A stretch of DNA of 64,000 nucleotides from the NCBI RefSeq assembly GCF_000422285.1, contig NZ_AULM01000009.1, forward strand, positions 1-64,000, written 5' to 3'. Of this stretch, positions 44,829 to 52,877 are shown piece by piece; position 1 is the first letter of the stretch, and every line of letters starts with the position of its first letter. Made by a program: the position numbers and the translations under genes. The notes under the pieces are model-generated. The model had not been told where the DNA came from. It ran no database searches and worked only from the letters and a program-made list of their open reading frames with translations. The stretch is from Desulfatiglans anilini DSM 4660. Lineage in GTDB: Bacteria > Desulfobacterota > DSM-4660 > Desulfatiglandales > Desulfatiglandaceae.

Positions 44829-46070
44829 TCAGGCCTCTGCACGCCGCCGGGTCAAGATCTCCATCGCCCGGTCCAGGACCAGATGGGCCACGGCGTCCTT
44901 GGAAAGAAGACCGCTCTCTTCCACCCGGCCGTCCCGGAAAAGCATCTTGACCCGATTGGTGTCCGTCTGAAATCCGGCATCGGCGGCGGAGACGTCGTTG
45001 GCCACGATCATATCGAGGTTCTTGCTGCGGAGTTTTTCCCGAGCGTGCTCCAGCAGGGCCTCGGTCTCCGCGGCGAAGCCCACCAGCAACGGGCCGCCAT
45101 CCCCCTTGGACATGCCGAGTTCCTTCAAGATATCCGGGTTTTTGACCATTTCCAGATTCAGCTCTTCAGCCCCCTTCTTGACCTTTTGCGGCGCAGCGGT
45201 CTTGGGCCGGTAGTCCGAAACGGCGGCGGCCTTGATCACCATATCGCACCCGACCAGCCGGCTGAATACGGCCTGACGCATGTCCAGGGCCGTTCCGACA
45301 CCCACCACTTCGACCCCCACCGGAGGTTTCAGGGCGGTCGCCCCGCTGACGAGCACCACGGCCGCGCCTCTTTGCCTGGCCGCACGCGCCAGCGCGTATC
45401 CCATCTTCCCGCTCGAGCGGTTGCTCACGTACCTGACGGGGTCGATCGGTTCGCGGGTGGCGCCCGCCGTGACGAGGACCTTTCTGCCCTCCAGGTCCTG
45501 CGGCGTCAGCAGCCGGCGGGCCTCCTCCAGGATATCCTCGGGCTCCGGCAGCCTGCCGCGCCCCTCGGTGCGGCAGGCGAGGGCCCCCGCCCCGGGCATC
45601 AGAACGGACAATCCCCTTTGCAGCAGCCGCGACAGATTTTCCTGCAAAACAGGATTTTCGAACATGCGCGTATTCATGGAAGGGCAGAGAAGGATCTTCG
45701 CCGTAGCGGCCAAAAGCATCGTACTCAAAAAGTCGTCGGCGATCCCGCAGGCGGCCTTGCCGATGATGTTGGCCGTCGCAGGGGCGACAAGGATCAAATC
45801 GGCCTCCTGCCCCCACGCGATATGTTCGATCCCGGTCCCGTCCGCCTCCCACATCGACCGGATCACCCGGTGCCCCGACAGGGCCTCGAAGGTCAACGGC
45901 GACACGAAGCGCGTCGCGTTTTCAGTCATGGCCACAAGCACCTCGGCCGCCTCCCGAACCAGCAGACGCACCAGTTCGGCCGCCTTATAGGCCGCGATGC
46001 CGCCCGTCACGCCCACCACGACGCGCCGCCCCAGAAAAGGGGCACCTTTGTTGACTGCAGTCTCGACCAA
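44829..46070 (-). CDS. coaBC: Phosphopantothenoylcysteine decarboxylase / phosphopantothenate-cysteine ligase
   Basis: The 413-aa bifunctional enzyme makes 4'-phosphopantetheine for coenzyme A. The CoaC flavodoxin-like part (about 15-185) has VTGGIAAYK, the catalytic His83 in IEHIAWG, Asn133 in PSMNTRM and Cys166 in ACRTEGRG. The CoaB part (about 190-405) has VTAGATREPIDPVRY, NRSSGKMG, KAAAVSDYRP and KNPDIL. No ATG is available at the N terminus; the frame opens with TTG at 46070, about eight bases after AAGAAGG. CoA supply links loosely to the neighbouring genes, with no clear pathway relation. Confidence 0.95.
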   Translation of the reverse strand: MVETAVNKGAPFLGRRVVVGVTGGIAAYKAAELVRLLVREAAEVLVAMTENATRFVSPLTFEALSGHRVIRSMWEADGTGIEHIAWGQEADLILVAPATANIIGKAACGIADDFLSTMLLAATAKILLCPSMNTRMFENPVLQENLSRLLQRGLSVLMPGAGALACRTEGRGRLPEPEDILEEARRLLTPQDLEGRKVLVTAGATREPIDPVRYVSNRSSGKMGYALARAARQRGAAVVLVSGATALKPPVGVEVVGVGTALDMRQAVFSRLVGCDMVIKAAAVSDYRPKTAAPQKVKKGAEELNLEMVKNPDILKELGMSKGDGGPLLVGFAAETEALLEHAREKLRSKNLDMIVANDVSAADAGFQTDTNRVKMLFRDGRVEESGLLSKDAVAHLVLDRAMEILTRRRAEA

Positions 46071-46511
46071 CCTTGACCTTCTTTCCGCGAAAGGGAGACC
46101 GTGCCGGATCGAGCCGGTTCTGTCCGGCGAACGCTTCCAGCCGTTCCCGTTCCCTCACCGAAATTCCATCACGCATCTTGTGCAAATCAGTCTTTGATCT
46201 TGATTTTCAATACCTTTTTTCATATTAAATCTCAAAATCCTCTCATTGACAATAGAAATCAAAAAAGAGCTGTGCCGCCGAAACCCAGCGCCGGAAAAAT
46301 TGCTTGCCACGAGGCCTGACCTCTGCTAGATGCCATTGCAGGATACGTTCTCTTTCTCGCTCCGTCGCGTTTTTTTGCCTCGTAGACGACGAGACCGCCC
46401 TGTGCGGCCTGTCGGTCCGACCTCCTTCTCACGCCGCGCGGAGGCGTCGTCGCTTTGGATGAAACGTCCTTTCGATAAGGACTTTTCCTGAAAATTTGAG
46501 GCCTTATACAA
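46071..46511. other. Divergent intergenic region between coaBC and an unknown gene
   Basis: An AT-rich stretch (about 46195-46290) stands out. On the minus strand TTGTCA (46252-46247) and TAATAT (46227-46222) have a 19-base spacer, so a coaBC promoter is possible but weak. A short charged minus-strand frame (46185 into the coaBC start) lacks a good ribosome-binding site. Nothing else recognisable. Confidence 0.4.
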
Positions 46512-46967
46512 ATGATACTTGCCGAAGGGCAGCATTCCCCCTTTCAGAACCTGCTCCCCCGGGAACCCCACTCCCTCGGGATGCAGATTCAGGTGGCCCG
46601 CTGGTTGCGGGACAAGAAAATTCCTTTCGAAGAGCAGTCCGATCATCTCGTCGTACAGCTCGGATTTTCCGCCGTTGCGGTCTTCTGCTACCGTGTCATG
46701 CTCCCATCGAGATCGTGCGTCTGCATCACTTTCCAGGCTTATATTCTCGGGCCTGTCGGGGCCGGCTTTCTGGAAGACGAAGAGATCAACGAACTGAACC
46801 GGAACCTGATGGCCGGGAAGCTGCTGCGTCTGCAGGAGGAGCAGGTCCTTCTGGCAGACCACTTCCTGGCGGAGGGCCTGAGCGAAGATGTCTTTCTCAG
46901 ACGGCTCGACCTCTTTCGCCGGGGGATCCATTTCATCGACAATCGCATAGCGCGAAGACTTTCGTAA
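46512..46967 (+). CDS. Conserved-looking protein of unknown function
   Basis: The 151-aa soluble protein has no signal peptide or motif that I recognise. The first 90 residues look beta-rich (QSDHLVVQLGFSAVAVFCYRV in outline); the C terminus is helical and charged (LLADHFLAEGLSEDVFLRR). A helix-plus-sheet chaperone-like or YbjN-like fold is possible but unsupported. TTGAGG lies about ten bases upstream of the ATG. A minus-strand frame of 236 codons overlaps it but has an irregular composition, so the plus strand is preferred. It precedes a decayed repeat and a small membrane protein. Confidence 0.6.
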   Translation: MILAEGQHSPFQNLLPREPHSLGMQIQVARWLRDKKIPFEEQSDHLVVQLGFSAVAVFCYRVMLPSRSCVCITFQAYILGPVGAGFLEDEEINELNRNLMAGKLLRLQEEQVLLADHFLAEGLSEDVFLRRLDLFRRGIHFIDNRIARRLS

Positions 46968-46975
46968 GGCGTGTC

Positions 46976-47026
46976 CCATCCGGAGATGATTTTTTGCCCG
47001 GAACCCGGTTTCCAATCCGAAGGAGG
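46976..47026 (+). repeat. Dispersed intergenic repeat, copy I (left arm only)
   Basis: CCCATCCGGAGATGATTTTT, CCCGGAACCCGGTTTCCAA and TCCGAAGGAGG align with the left arm of copy B (CCATCCGGAAATGATTT, ACCCAGTTTCCAATCC). The hairpin module and right half are absent. Confidence 0.65.
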
Positions 47027-47079
47027 GGGACGACATCTCCGGCAGGACTTCGATCCCCGATCTCGGGTCAGAACGGCCG

Positions 47080-47388
47080 ATGCCTGATCAAAAACCCTTT
47101 CAGACCAATCACCTTGCCATCGCGGGCTTCCTGCTTCCTTTTCTCGCGTGCATGATGGTGTGTGTGTGGGTGCTCTTTTCGGATGGCCGACAAACATCTA
47201 TATTTTTTTCAATGGGTTATATCATACCGACCCCGATGGTTCTGCTTGGGGGGCTGGCTGCTTCCCTCAAATCGATCCCACTCATCGAAGAACGGGGGGA
47301 CCGTGATTATGCCTACGCCGGATTGTTCCTGAATGTCTTTTTCCTGATCGTTTATTCCCTCTCGCTCCTCTATGTTTTTTATCCGTAA
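47080..47388 (+). CDS. Small membrane protein of unknown function
   Basis: The 102-aa protein has three hydrophobic segments: AIAGFLLPFLACMMVCVWVL (about 13-32), IIPTPMVLLGGLAASL (about 48-64) and LFLNVFFLIVYSLSLLYVFY (about 82-101). The charged loop SIPLIEERGDRDYAY joins the last two. It resembles no family that I know. Only a weak ribosome-binding site precedes the ATG. It lies just upstream of the dcw cluster promoter and is probably a separate unit. Confidence 0.55.
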   Translation: MPDQKPFQTNHLAIAGFLLPFLACMMVCVWVLFSDGRQTSIFFSMGYIIPTPMVLLGGLAASLKSIPLIEERGDRDYAYAGLFLNVFFLIVYSLSLLYVFYP

Positions 47389-47427
47389 TCTCAGCGGTAT
47401 TTCCCTTTTCTGATCGAACCTTTTTGC

Positions 47428-47456
47428 TTGACAAACGACGAGTTTCGTTCCATCGT
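47428..47456 (+). promoter_or_regulatory. Probable promoter of the dcw cluster
   Basis: A perfect -35 TTGACA (47428-47433) is followed after 17 bases by CATCGT (47451-47456), a weak -10 (three of six). MraZ-type repeats begin within the -10 and continue to the mraZ ribosome-binding site, as in E. coli where MraZ represses its own promoter. Confidence 0.5.
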
Positions 47457-47499
47457 GGCACAAAGTGGGCGATTGGTGCAACATAGTGTCACAAAGGGG
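47455..47499 (+). promoter_or_regulatory. MraZ operator: five units with 10-base period
   Basis: Units start at 47455 (GTGGC), 47465 (GTGGG), 47475 (GGTGC), 47485 (AGTGT) and 47495 (AGGGG), exactly ten bases apart. E. coli MraZ binds TGGGN direct repeats separated by five bases, that is with the same period. The first two units match best. The last overlaps the mraZ Shine-Dalgarno. Confidence 0.65.
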
Positions 47500-47504
47500 T
47501 TCAG

Positions 47505-47942
47505 ATGTTCAGGGGCAGGTCCGAGCACAATCTGGACGAGAAAGGGCGGTTGGCCATCCCCGCCCGCTTCAAAGAGGTGCTCGATCAGAAGAACGAGGAC
47601 TCCCTTGTCATCACCAATCAGGACGGCTGTTTGTGGGCCTTTACGCGGGATGACTGGAACGTCATTGAAGAAAAGGCCGCCAGCCTGCCCCAATTCGATC
47701 AGGCCGCCATATCTTACATCCGGTATTTCATCTCGGGCGCCGAGGTGTGCACTGTCAAGAACGGCCGGGTCACCCTTTCGCAGCACCTGAGAAAAACCGC
47801 GACCCTCGACAAAGAGGTCGTACTCGTCGGAGGCCTCAAACGATTCGAGATTTGGGACCGGCGGAAATGGGAGGAAGAATTCCAGCGCGCCAAGGCGGTA
47901 TTCCCCAAGGTCAGTCAAGCCCTCGCAGATCTGGGGATTTGA
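47505..47942 (+). CDS. mraZ: Transcriptional regulator MraZ
   Basis: The 145-aa protein contains two SpoVT/AbrB-like half domains. The first has RSEHNLDEKGRLAIPARFKE and the second ISGAEVCTVKNGRVTLSQHLR, both given in outline; each has the DxKGR(L/V) or NGRV core. MraZ forms a ring that binds repeats ahead of its own gene and controls the division and cell-wall cluster. The five repeats at 47455-47499 are the probable target. The ATG follows AAAGGGG after five bases. Confidence 0.95.
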   Translation: MFRGRSEHNLDEKGRLAIPARFKEVLDQKNEDSLVITNQDGCLWAFTRDDWNVIEEKAASLPQFDQAAISYIRYFISGAEVCTVKNGRVTLSQHLRKTATLDKEVVLVGGLKRFEIWDRRKWEEEFQRAKAVFPKVSQALADLGI

Positions 47943-47952
47943 GGAATCCGGC

Positions 47953-48894
47953 GTGGAATATCCTCATGAACCCGTCCTTCTGGACGAGGTCGTCCGATTT
48001 CTGGTCCACGACCCGGTGGGAATCTATGTCGACGGCACGGTCGGCAATGCAGGACACAGCGAGGCGATCCTCGAACGTCTGGATCGCGGAGGTCGGCTGA
48101 TTTGCCTCGATCGGGATCCTGAAGCGCTCCGGATCTCGGAAGAGCGGTTGGCCCCCCTAGATAAACAGGTCCTATTGATCAAGGCCGGTTTTGCGGAACT
48201 CGACAGGGTCCTCCGCGAGGTCGGCATTGCGGCCGTCGATGGGATTCTTTTAGATTTGGGAATGTCCTCCTACCAATTGGAGCATTCCGGAAGAGGATTC
48301 AGCTTCCAGAGAGACGAAACCCTGGACATGCGCATGGATCCCCTCGGTTCTCTGAAAGCGAGCGATATCGTCAACACCTATTCCTCGAGGGATATTGAAG
48401 ACATTCTCCGACAATACGGTGAAGAGAAAAGGGCCAGGTCGATCGCAAGGGCCATCGTAAGAACACGGAAAAAAAAGCCAATCCTCAGCTCCCACCAACT
48501 GGCGGAGATGGTGCGGTCGGTCGTTCCGCCATCTCATGGTCATACGAACAGGCATCCAGCTACTCGAACCTTTCAGGCCCTCAGAATAGCCGTCAACCAG
48601 GAAATGGAACAACTCGAGCGGTTTCTGCAAGAGGTCCCATGGCTTTTGGCAGGCGGAGGCAGACTGGTCGTTCTGGCTTATCACTCCCTCGAAGACCGGA
48701 GGGTGAAACAGGCCATGGCCGTATGGGAACAGGGATGCACCTGCCCTCCCGGCCTCCCCGTCTGCGTCTGCGGGCGCACCCCTCTTTTCAGGCGTTTGTT
48801 CAAGAAGCCCATGCGGCCCACGGAAGCCGAGATCGACAGGAATCCGCGGGCGCGAAGTGCCGTATTGCGTGTGGCTGAAAGGATCGTGTCATGA
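47953..48894 (+). CDS. rsmH: 16S rRNA (cytosine-1402 N4)-methyltransferase
   Basis: The 313-aa SAM-dependent enzyme methylates C1402 of 16S rRNA. It begins EYPHEPVLLDEVV, with the SAM site VDGTVGNAGHSEAIL at about 25-39 (the family GGAGHS has become GNAGHS), ILLDLGMSSYQLE, GFSFQRDETLDMRMD and YHSLEDRRVK. The start is GTG at 47953 with GAGG upstream. The stop overlaps the ftsL start by four bases. It is second in the dcw cluster, as usual. Confidence 0.95.
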   Translation: MEYPHEPVLLDEVVRFLVHDPVGIYVDGTVGNAGHSEAILERLDRGGRLICLDRDPEALRISEERLAPLDKQVLLIKAGFAELDRVLREVGIAAVDGILLDLGMSSYQLEHSGRGFSFQRDETLDMRMDPLGSLKASDIVNTYSSRDIEDILRQYGEEKRARSIARAIVRTRKKKPILSSHQLAEMVRSVVPPSHGHTNRHPATRTFQALRIAVNQEMEQLERFLQEVPWLLAGGGRLVVLAYHSLEDRRVKQAMAVWEQGCTCPPGLPVCVCGRTPLFRRLFKKPMRPTEAEIDRNPRARSAVLRVAERIVS

Positions 48895-49259
48895 ACAGGT
48901 CTGAGCAGGTCCATCGAATGTTGACCGAGCGCAACGCCAAGACGGGCATGCGCATGAAAAACGCCTCTGCGCGAAAGCGCAGGTGGATTTTGACTCGCAG
49001 GCAGGTCCTATGGATCATCCTGCTGCTCGCCGTCTTCATGCTGAGCGGCATAGGCTATGTGTGGTCGAACTTTCAGAATACGCAAATCGGCTATGAATTG
49101 AGCCAGCTCAAACGTAAGGAGATCCAGCTCCGGGAGATCAACCGAAAATTGAGAGCGGAACTTGCGTTCCTGAAATCTCCCCGAAACCTCCAGGCTCAGG
49201 CGACCGAGAAACTGGGGCTCAAGGAGCCGTCTCCAGAGCAGATCGTCGTGATTCCATGA
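48891..49259 (+). CDS. ftsL: Cell-division protein FtsL
   Basis: The 122-aa bitopic protein has a basic cytoplasmic N terminus (ARKRRWILTRRQ), one membrane helix (about 40-60, LWIILLLAVFMLSGIGYVW) and a periplasmic coiled coil (about 62-95, QIGYELSQLKRKEIQLREI in outline). FtsL assembles with FtsB and FtsQ at the septum. Identification rests on this architecture and position between rsmH and ftsI. Its ends overlap both neighbours by four bases. Confidence 0.85.
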   Translation: MNRSEQVHRMLTERNAKTGMRMKNASARKRRWILTRRQVLWIILLLAVFMLSGIGYVWSNFQNTQIGYELSQLKRKEIQLREINRKLRAELAFLKSPRNLQAQATEKLGLKEPSPEQIVVIP

Positions 49260-51217
49260 AGCTGAACGAAAAGAAGAGAACCCGTTTGAAGGTTCATCTC
49301 ATCAGCATTCTGTTCCTGCTGGGGCTCTGCACCATCCTTGGCCGGGCCTTTTATCTGCAGATCCTTCAAGGGGAACATCTTTCGGAAATTGCGCGGGGGG
49401 GTTATACCGTCATTGTCAAACTGCCTCCAAAGCGTGGAACGATCTATGACCGCCAGCGGCATGAACTGGCCCTGAGCCTTGAGCTGGGGTCTGTTTTCGC
49501 CCACCCCAGGCAGATTCAGGATAAAGAGAAAGCCGCGGTCGAACTGGCCCGCGCCCTGGGAGTCGATCGCCAAGAGATCCTGACCCGGATCGAGAAGGAC
49601 CGGAGTTTTGTCTGGCTGCAGAGGCGCATCCCCCCGCACATTGCGGCGAAGGTCAGCCAGTTGCAGATCCAGGGCGTCGGGACGACCGCAGAGGCAAGCC
49701 GCTTCTATCCTTGCAACGAGGTTGCCGGGCATGTGGTCGGTTTTGTCGGGACCGACTTTCAAGGGCTGGAGGGTATTGAAAAGACCTATGATCATTTGCT
49801 GCGCGGTCCGGAGCGGCAGCTCGTTCAGATGCGGGACGCCCTGAAGCGCCCGTTCGCCATCGACCGCGTTCTGACAACCGAACAGAAACCCCACGACCTC
49901 ATCCTGACGATCGACAAAGACATTCAGTACAAGGCCCAACAGACCCTCAAGGAGGCCGTGATCGACTCCCGTGCCGTCTCCGGAAATATCGTCTGCGTGG
50001 ACCCCGAGACGGGGGCAATCCTGGCCATGGCCGTGTACCCTGAATTCAACCCGAATACCTTCAGCTCCCACCGGCCGGAAGACTGGCGCAATCGTACGAT
50101 CACGGACTGGTTCGAACCGGGGTCGACGGCGAAGACCTTTCTCCTGGCGGCCGCCTTGGAAGAGGGGATCGTAACGCCCTACACGACCATCGATTGCGAA
50201 GAGGGCAGCTATACCATTGGAAGGCGGGTGATCCACGACACCCATGAACACGACATCCTGACGGCCGCCGAGGTCGTGGTGCAGTCGAGCAATATCGGGG
50301 CGGCGAAGATCGGGCAACGGCTCGGATACGAGACGTATCACCGCTATCTGCAAGCGTTCGGATTCGAGAAGACGACCGGCATCGAGCTTGCCGGTGAACG
50401 AAGTGGCTTCCTTCGCCCACCGGATAGAGCCAGACCGATCGACCAGGCCACGGCCTATTTCGGACAGGGGCTCACCCTGACCACCCTCCAACTGGCCATG
50501 GCCATGGCCTCCATAGCGAACGGGGGAAAACTGATGCGCCCTTACATCGTCCAAGCTGTCGAAGACCCGATGGGAACCCCGGTCTTCACCGCCTCGCCTC
50601 AGCCCGTGCGGCGAGCGATCTCGGAGCGGACGGCCCGGACGATGGTCTCCATTCTGGAGGGCGTCACGCAGGAAGGAGGGACGGCCACCAAGGCGGCCAT
50701 CCCGGGTTTTCACGTCGGGGGAAAGACAGGCACCGCCCAAAAAGTCGATCCGAATGGGAAAGGGTACGCAAGAGGAAAGTATGTAGCGAGTTTCGTCGGC
50801 TTCGTCCCTTCCGACAACCCGCGCCTCGTGATGGCCGTGGTACTCGACGAACCGAGAAAGAGCATCTACGGCGGGGTGGTGGCGGCCCCGGTCTTCCGGG
50901 ACATAGCCCACGCGGCGCTGAACCTGCTGCGTGTCCCCCCGCAGATCCGTTGGGCGGAAAAGGAAATCGAGATCGTTCATGAAGCAGCGACGGCCGCAAC
51001 GATGGATATCGAACAGCCTGCGGCCATGCTGCCGGAGACCGGGATTCCCGATTTCGGAGGCCTTACGATGCGGGAGGTGCTGATCGAGAGTCGTTCTCTC
51101 GGCCTGGAGGCGTCGCTCGAGGGAACCGGCCTCGCTGTCCGGCAGGACCCGCCGGCTGGAACCGAGGCCGATCAGACCCGCAGGGTAACCGTCTTCTTCG
51201 AACCCCCCGCCGGGTAG
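49256..51217 (+). CDS. ftsI: Septal transpeptidase FtsI (PBP3-type) with C-terminal PASTA domain
   Basis: The 653-aa class B penicillin-binding protein crosslinks septal peptidoglycan with FtsW. It has an N-terminal membrane helix (about 13-33), a dimerisation domain (about 50-220) with GTIYDRQRHELA, and a transpeptidase domain with S290-T-A-K293, S344-S-N346 and K490-T-G492 as the catalytic motifs. A PASTA domain occupies the last 65 residues (IPDFGGLTMREVLIE). PASTA domains are usual on Gram-positive PBP2x and also seen in deltaproteobacterial FtsI. It is coupled to ftsL; 79 bases separate it from murE. Confidence 0.95.
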   Translation: MKLNEKKRTRLKVHLISILFLLGLCTILGRAFYLQILQGEHLSEIARGGYTVIVKLPPKRGTIYDRQRHELALSLELGSVFAHPRQIQDKEKAAVELARALGVDRQEILTRIEKDRSFVWLQRRIPPHIAAKVSQLQIQGVGTTAEASRFYPCNEVAGHVVGFVGTDFQGLEGIEKTYDHLLRGPERQLVQMRDALKRPFAIDRVLTTEQKPHDLILTIDKDIQYKAQQTLKEAVIDSRAVSGNIVCVDPETGAILAMAVYPEFNPNTFSSHRPEDWRNRTITDWFEPGSTAKTFLLAAALEEGIVTPYTTIDCEEGSYTIGRRVIHDTHEHDILTAAEVVVQSSNIGAAKIGQRLGYETYHRYLQAFGFEKTTGIELAGERSGFLRPPDRARPIDQATAYFGQGLTLTTLQLAMAMASIANGGKLMRPYIVQAVEDPMGTPVFTASPQPVRRAISERTARTMVSILEGVTQEGGTATKAAIPGFHVGGKTGTAQKVDPNGKGYARGKYVASFVGFVPSDNPRLVMAVVLDEPRKSIYGGVVAAPVFRDIAHAALNLLRVPPQIRWAEKEIEIVHEAATAATMDIEQPAAMLPETGIPDFGGLTMREVLIESRSLGLEASLEGTGLAVRQDPPAGTEADQTRRVTVFFEPPAG

Positions 51218-51296
51218 GAAAGGCGCCCTTCATGGGAAAAGGCACAAATCCATCATCCGCTCAAGGGCGGACACCGCATCCGAGAAGAAGATCGAT

Positions 51297-52877
51297 ATGA
51301 ACAACCCAAAATCCGATGAGCCCCGGCTGGCCCGTCCCTCAGGGACCCTTCTTTCTGCGCTTCTGGCAGGGCTTGCAGAATCGGGACCGGCCGTGAGCCT
51401 CTCCGGCATCCGGATCACAGGGCTGGCCTACGACTCCCGGGCCGTCCAGCCAGGATACCTCTTCGTCGCGATGCGGGGTCTCAAGGCCGACGGGCACCTG
51501 TTCATTCGAGACGCCATCACCCGGGGAGCCGCCGCGGTCGTCGGCGAAGCACCTCCGGCGCCGCCCGTCGATGTCCCTTTCATCACCGTCGCTGATTCGC
51601 GGAGCGCCCTCGCCACCTTGTCCGCGCGTTTCTATGGTGCGCCCTACCGCGAACTCAAACTGATCGGCATCACCGGAACCAACGGCAAGACCACGACCAG
51701 CTACCTGATCGAGTCGATCATCCAGGCCGCCGGTAGCACCCCTGGAGTCATGGGCACCATCAACCACCGCTGCCCGGGCAAGGAGTGGAAGGTCCCGATG
51801 ACGACTCCGGAATCCCTTGAGATCATGAGGGGGTTGCGGACCATGGCCGATGCGGGCGTCACCCATGTGGTCATGGAAGTTTCGTCGCACGCGTTGACGC
51901 AGCACCGCGTTGAGGGATGTCCTTTCGCGGTCGCGGTCTTCACCAATTTGTCGAGGGACCACCTCGATTACCATGCGACGATGGAGGATTATTTCGAGGC
52001 CAAGAGCCGCCTTTTCAGCGACCTCGGCCAATGCAGCCTCCAGGACGGGGTGACACCGACCGCTGTCATCAATATGGACGATCCCGCGGGGCGAAGACTT
52101 AAAGCCCTGACGTCCGCGGCCGTCCTCACCTACGGCCTCGAACCGGGCTGCGATATCAGCGCCAGCCGGGTCCGGTTTCACCGCGGCGGGCTGACCGCCG
52201 TCTGCCACACGCCGGCAGGGGACATCGCCGTCCGGTCCGCCCTGGTGGGAACCTTCAATCTGCACAACATCATGGCCGCGGTCGGGGCGGGCCTCGCGCT
52301 GGAATTCCCGCCCGAGGTGATCGCGGCAGGGATCGAAACGCTCCACGGCGTCCCCGGGCGCCTCGAGCCGGTTGCGAACATACGCAGCGTAACGATCCTC
52401 GTGGACTATGCCCACACCCCGGATGCCCTGGAAAAGGTCCTCGATGCGCTGCGCCCCCTGACATCGGGGCGGCTTATCACCGTCTTCGGCTGCGGCGGGG
52501 ATCGGGACGCCGGCAAGCGCCCGGAAATGGGCCGGGTGACCGCCGCCCTATCCGATGTGGTGGTCATCACCTCCGACAACCCGCGGAGCGAGAAGCCGGA
52601 TGAGATCATCACTGAAATCGAAGCAGGCGTTTTATCCACAGGCTGCGAACGGATACCGGAAGCGCCGGGCGGTGAAGCGAAAAACGCGTCTCTCAAGGGG
52701 TACCTGGTGGTGGTCGACCGCAGGAAGGCCATCGCCCGGGCCGTCTGTATGGCCCGCCCCGGGGATGTAGTGCTGATCGCCGGGAAGGGGCACGAGGATT
52801 ATCAGATTATCGGGAACCAGACCCTTCCTTTCGATGACCGTGAGGTGGCGGCAGAAGCCGCCCTGCAGGAGGCTTAA
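51297..52877 (+). CDS. murE: UDP-MurNAc-tripeptide synthetase (meso-DAP-adding)
   Basis: The 526-aa cytoplasmic ligase adds the third stem-peptide residue. The Mur ATP site is ITGTNGKTTTSYL (GTNGKTT at 127-133), followed by VMEVSSHAL and FTNLSRDHLDYH. DNPR at 427-430 with the following SEKP is the signature for meso-diaminopimelate rather than lysine. It is somewhat longer than the usual 490-500 residues because of a C-terminal insertion (around RIPEAPGGEAKNASLKG). A perfect match of order with murF follows; the murF GTG starts directly after its stop. Confidence 0.95.
   Translation: MNNPKSDEPRLARPSGTLLSALLAGLAESGPAVSLSGIRITGLAYDSRAVQPGYLFVAMRGLKADGHLFIRDAITRGAAAVVGEAPPAPPVDVPFITVADSRSALATLSARFYGAPYRELKLIGITGTNGKTTTSYLIESIIQAAGSTPGVMGTINHRCPGKEWKVPMTTPESLEIMRGLRTMADAGVTHVVMEVSSHALTQHRVEGCPFAVAVFTNLSRDHLDYHATMEDYFEAKSRLFSDLGQCSLQDGVTPTAVINMDDPAGRRLKALTSAAVLTYGLEPGCDISASRVRFHRGGLTAVCHTPAGDIAVRSALVGTFNLHNIMAAVGAGLALEFPPEVIAAGIETLHGVPGRLEPVANIRSVTILVDYAHTPDALEKVLDALRPLTSGRLITVFGCGGDRDAGKRPEMGRVTAALSDVVVITSDNPRSEKPDEIITEIEAGVLSTGCERIPEAPGGEAKNASLKGYLVVVDRRKAIARAVCMARPGDVVLIAGKGHEDYQIIGNQTLPFDDREVAAEAALQEA

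Noticed and set aside
45985..46185. Short minus-strand frame overlapping the coaBC start, faintly like the N terminus of a dNTP triphosphohydrolase
   Set aside because: The similarity is weak, there is no ribosome-binding site and the frame ends inside coaBC. A decayed gene fragment remains possible.
46326..47036. Minus-strand frame of 236 codons over the unknown gene at 46.5 kb
   Set aside because: It runs through a repeat arm, has irregular composition and no start signal; the plus-strand frame has a ribosome-binding site. Confidence in either is only moderate.
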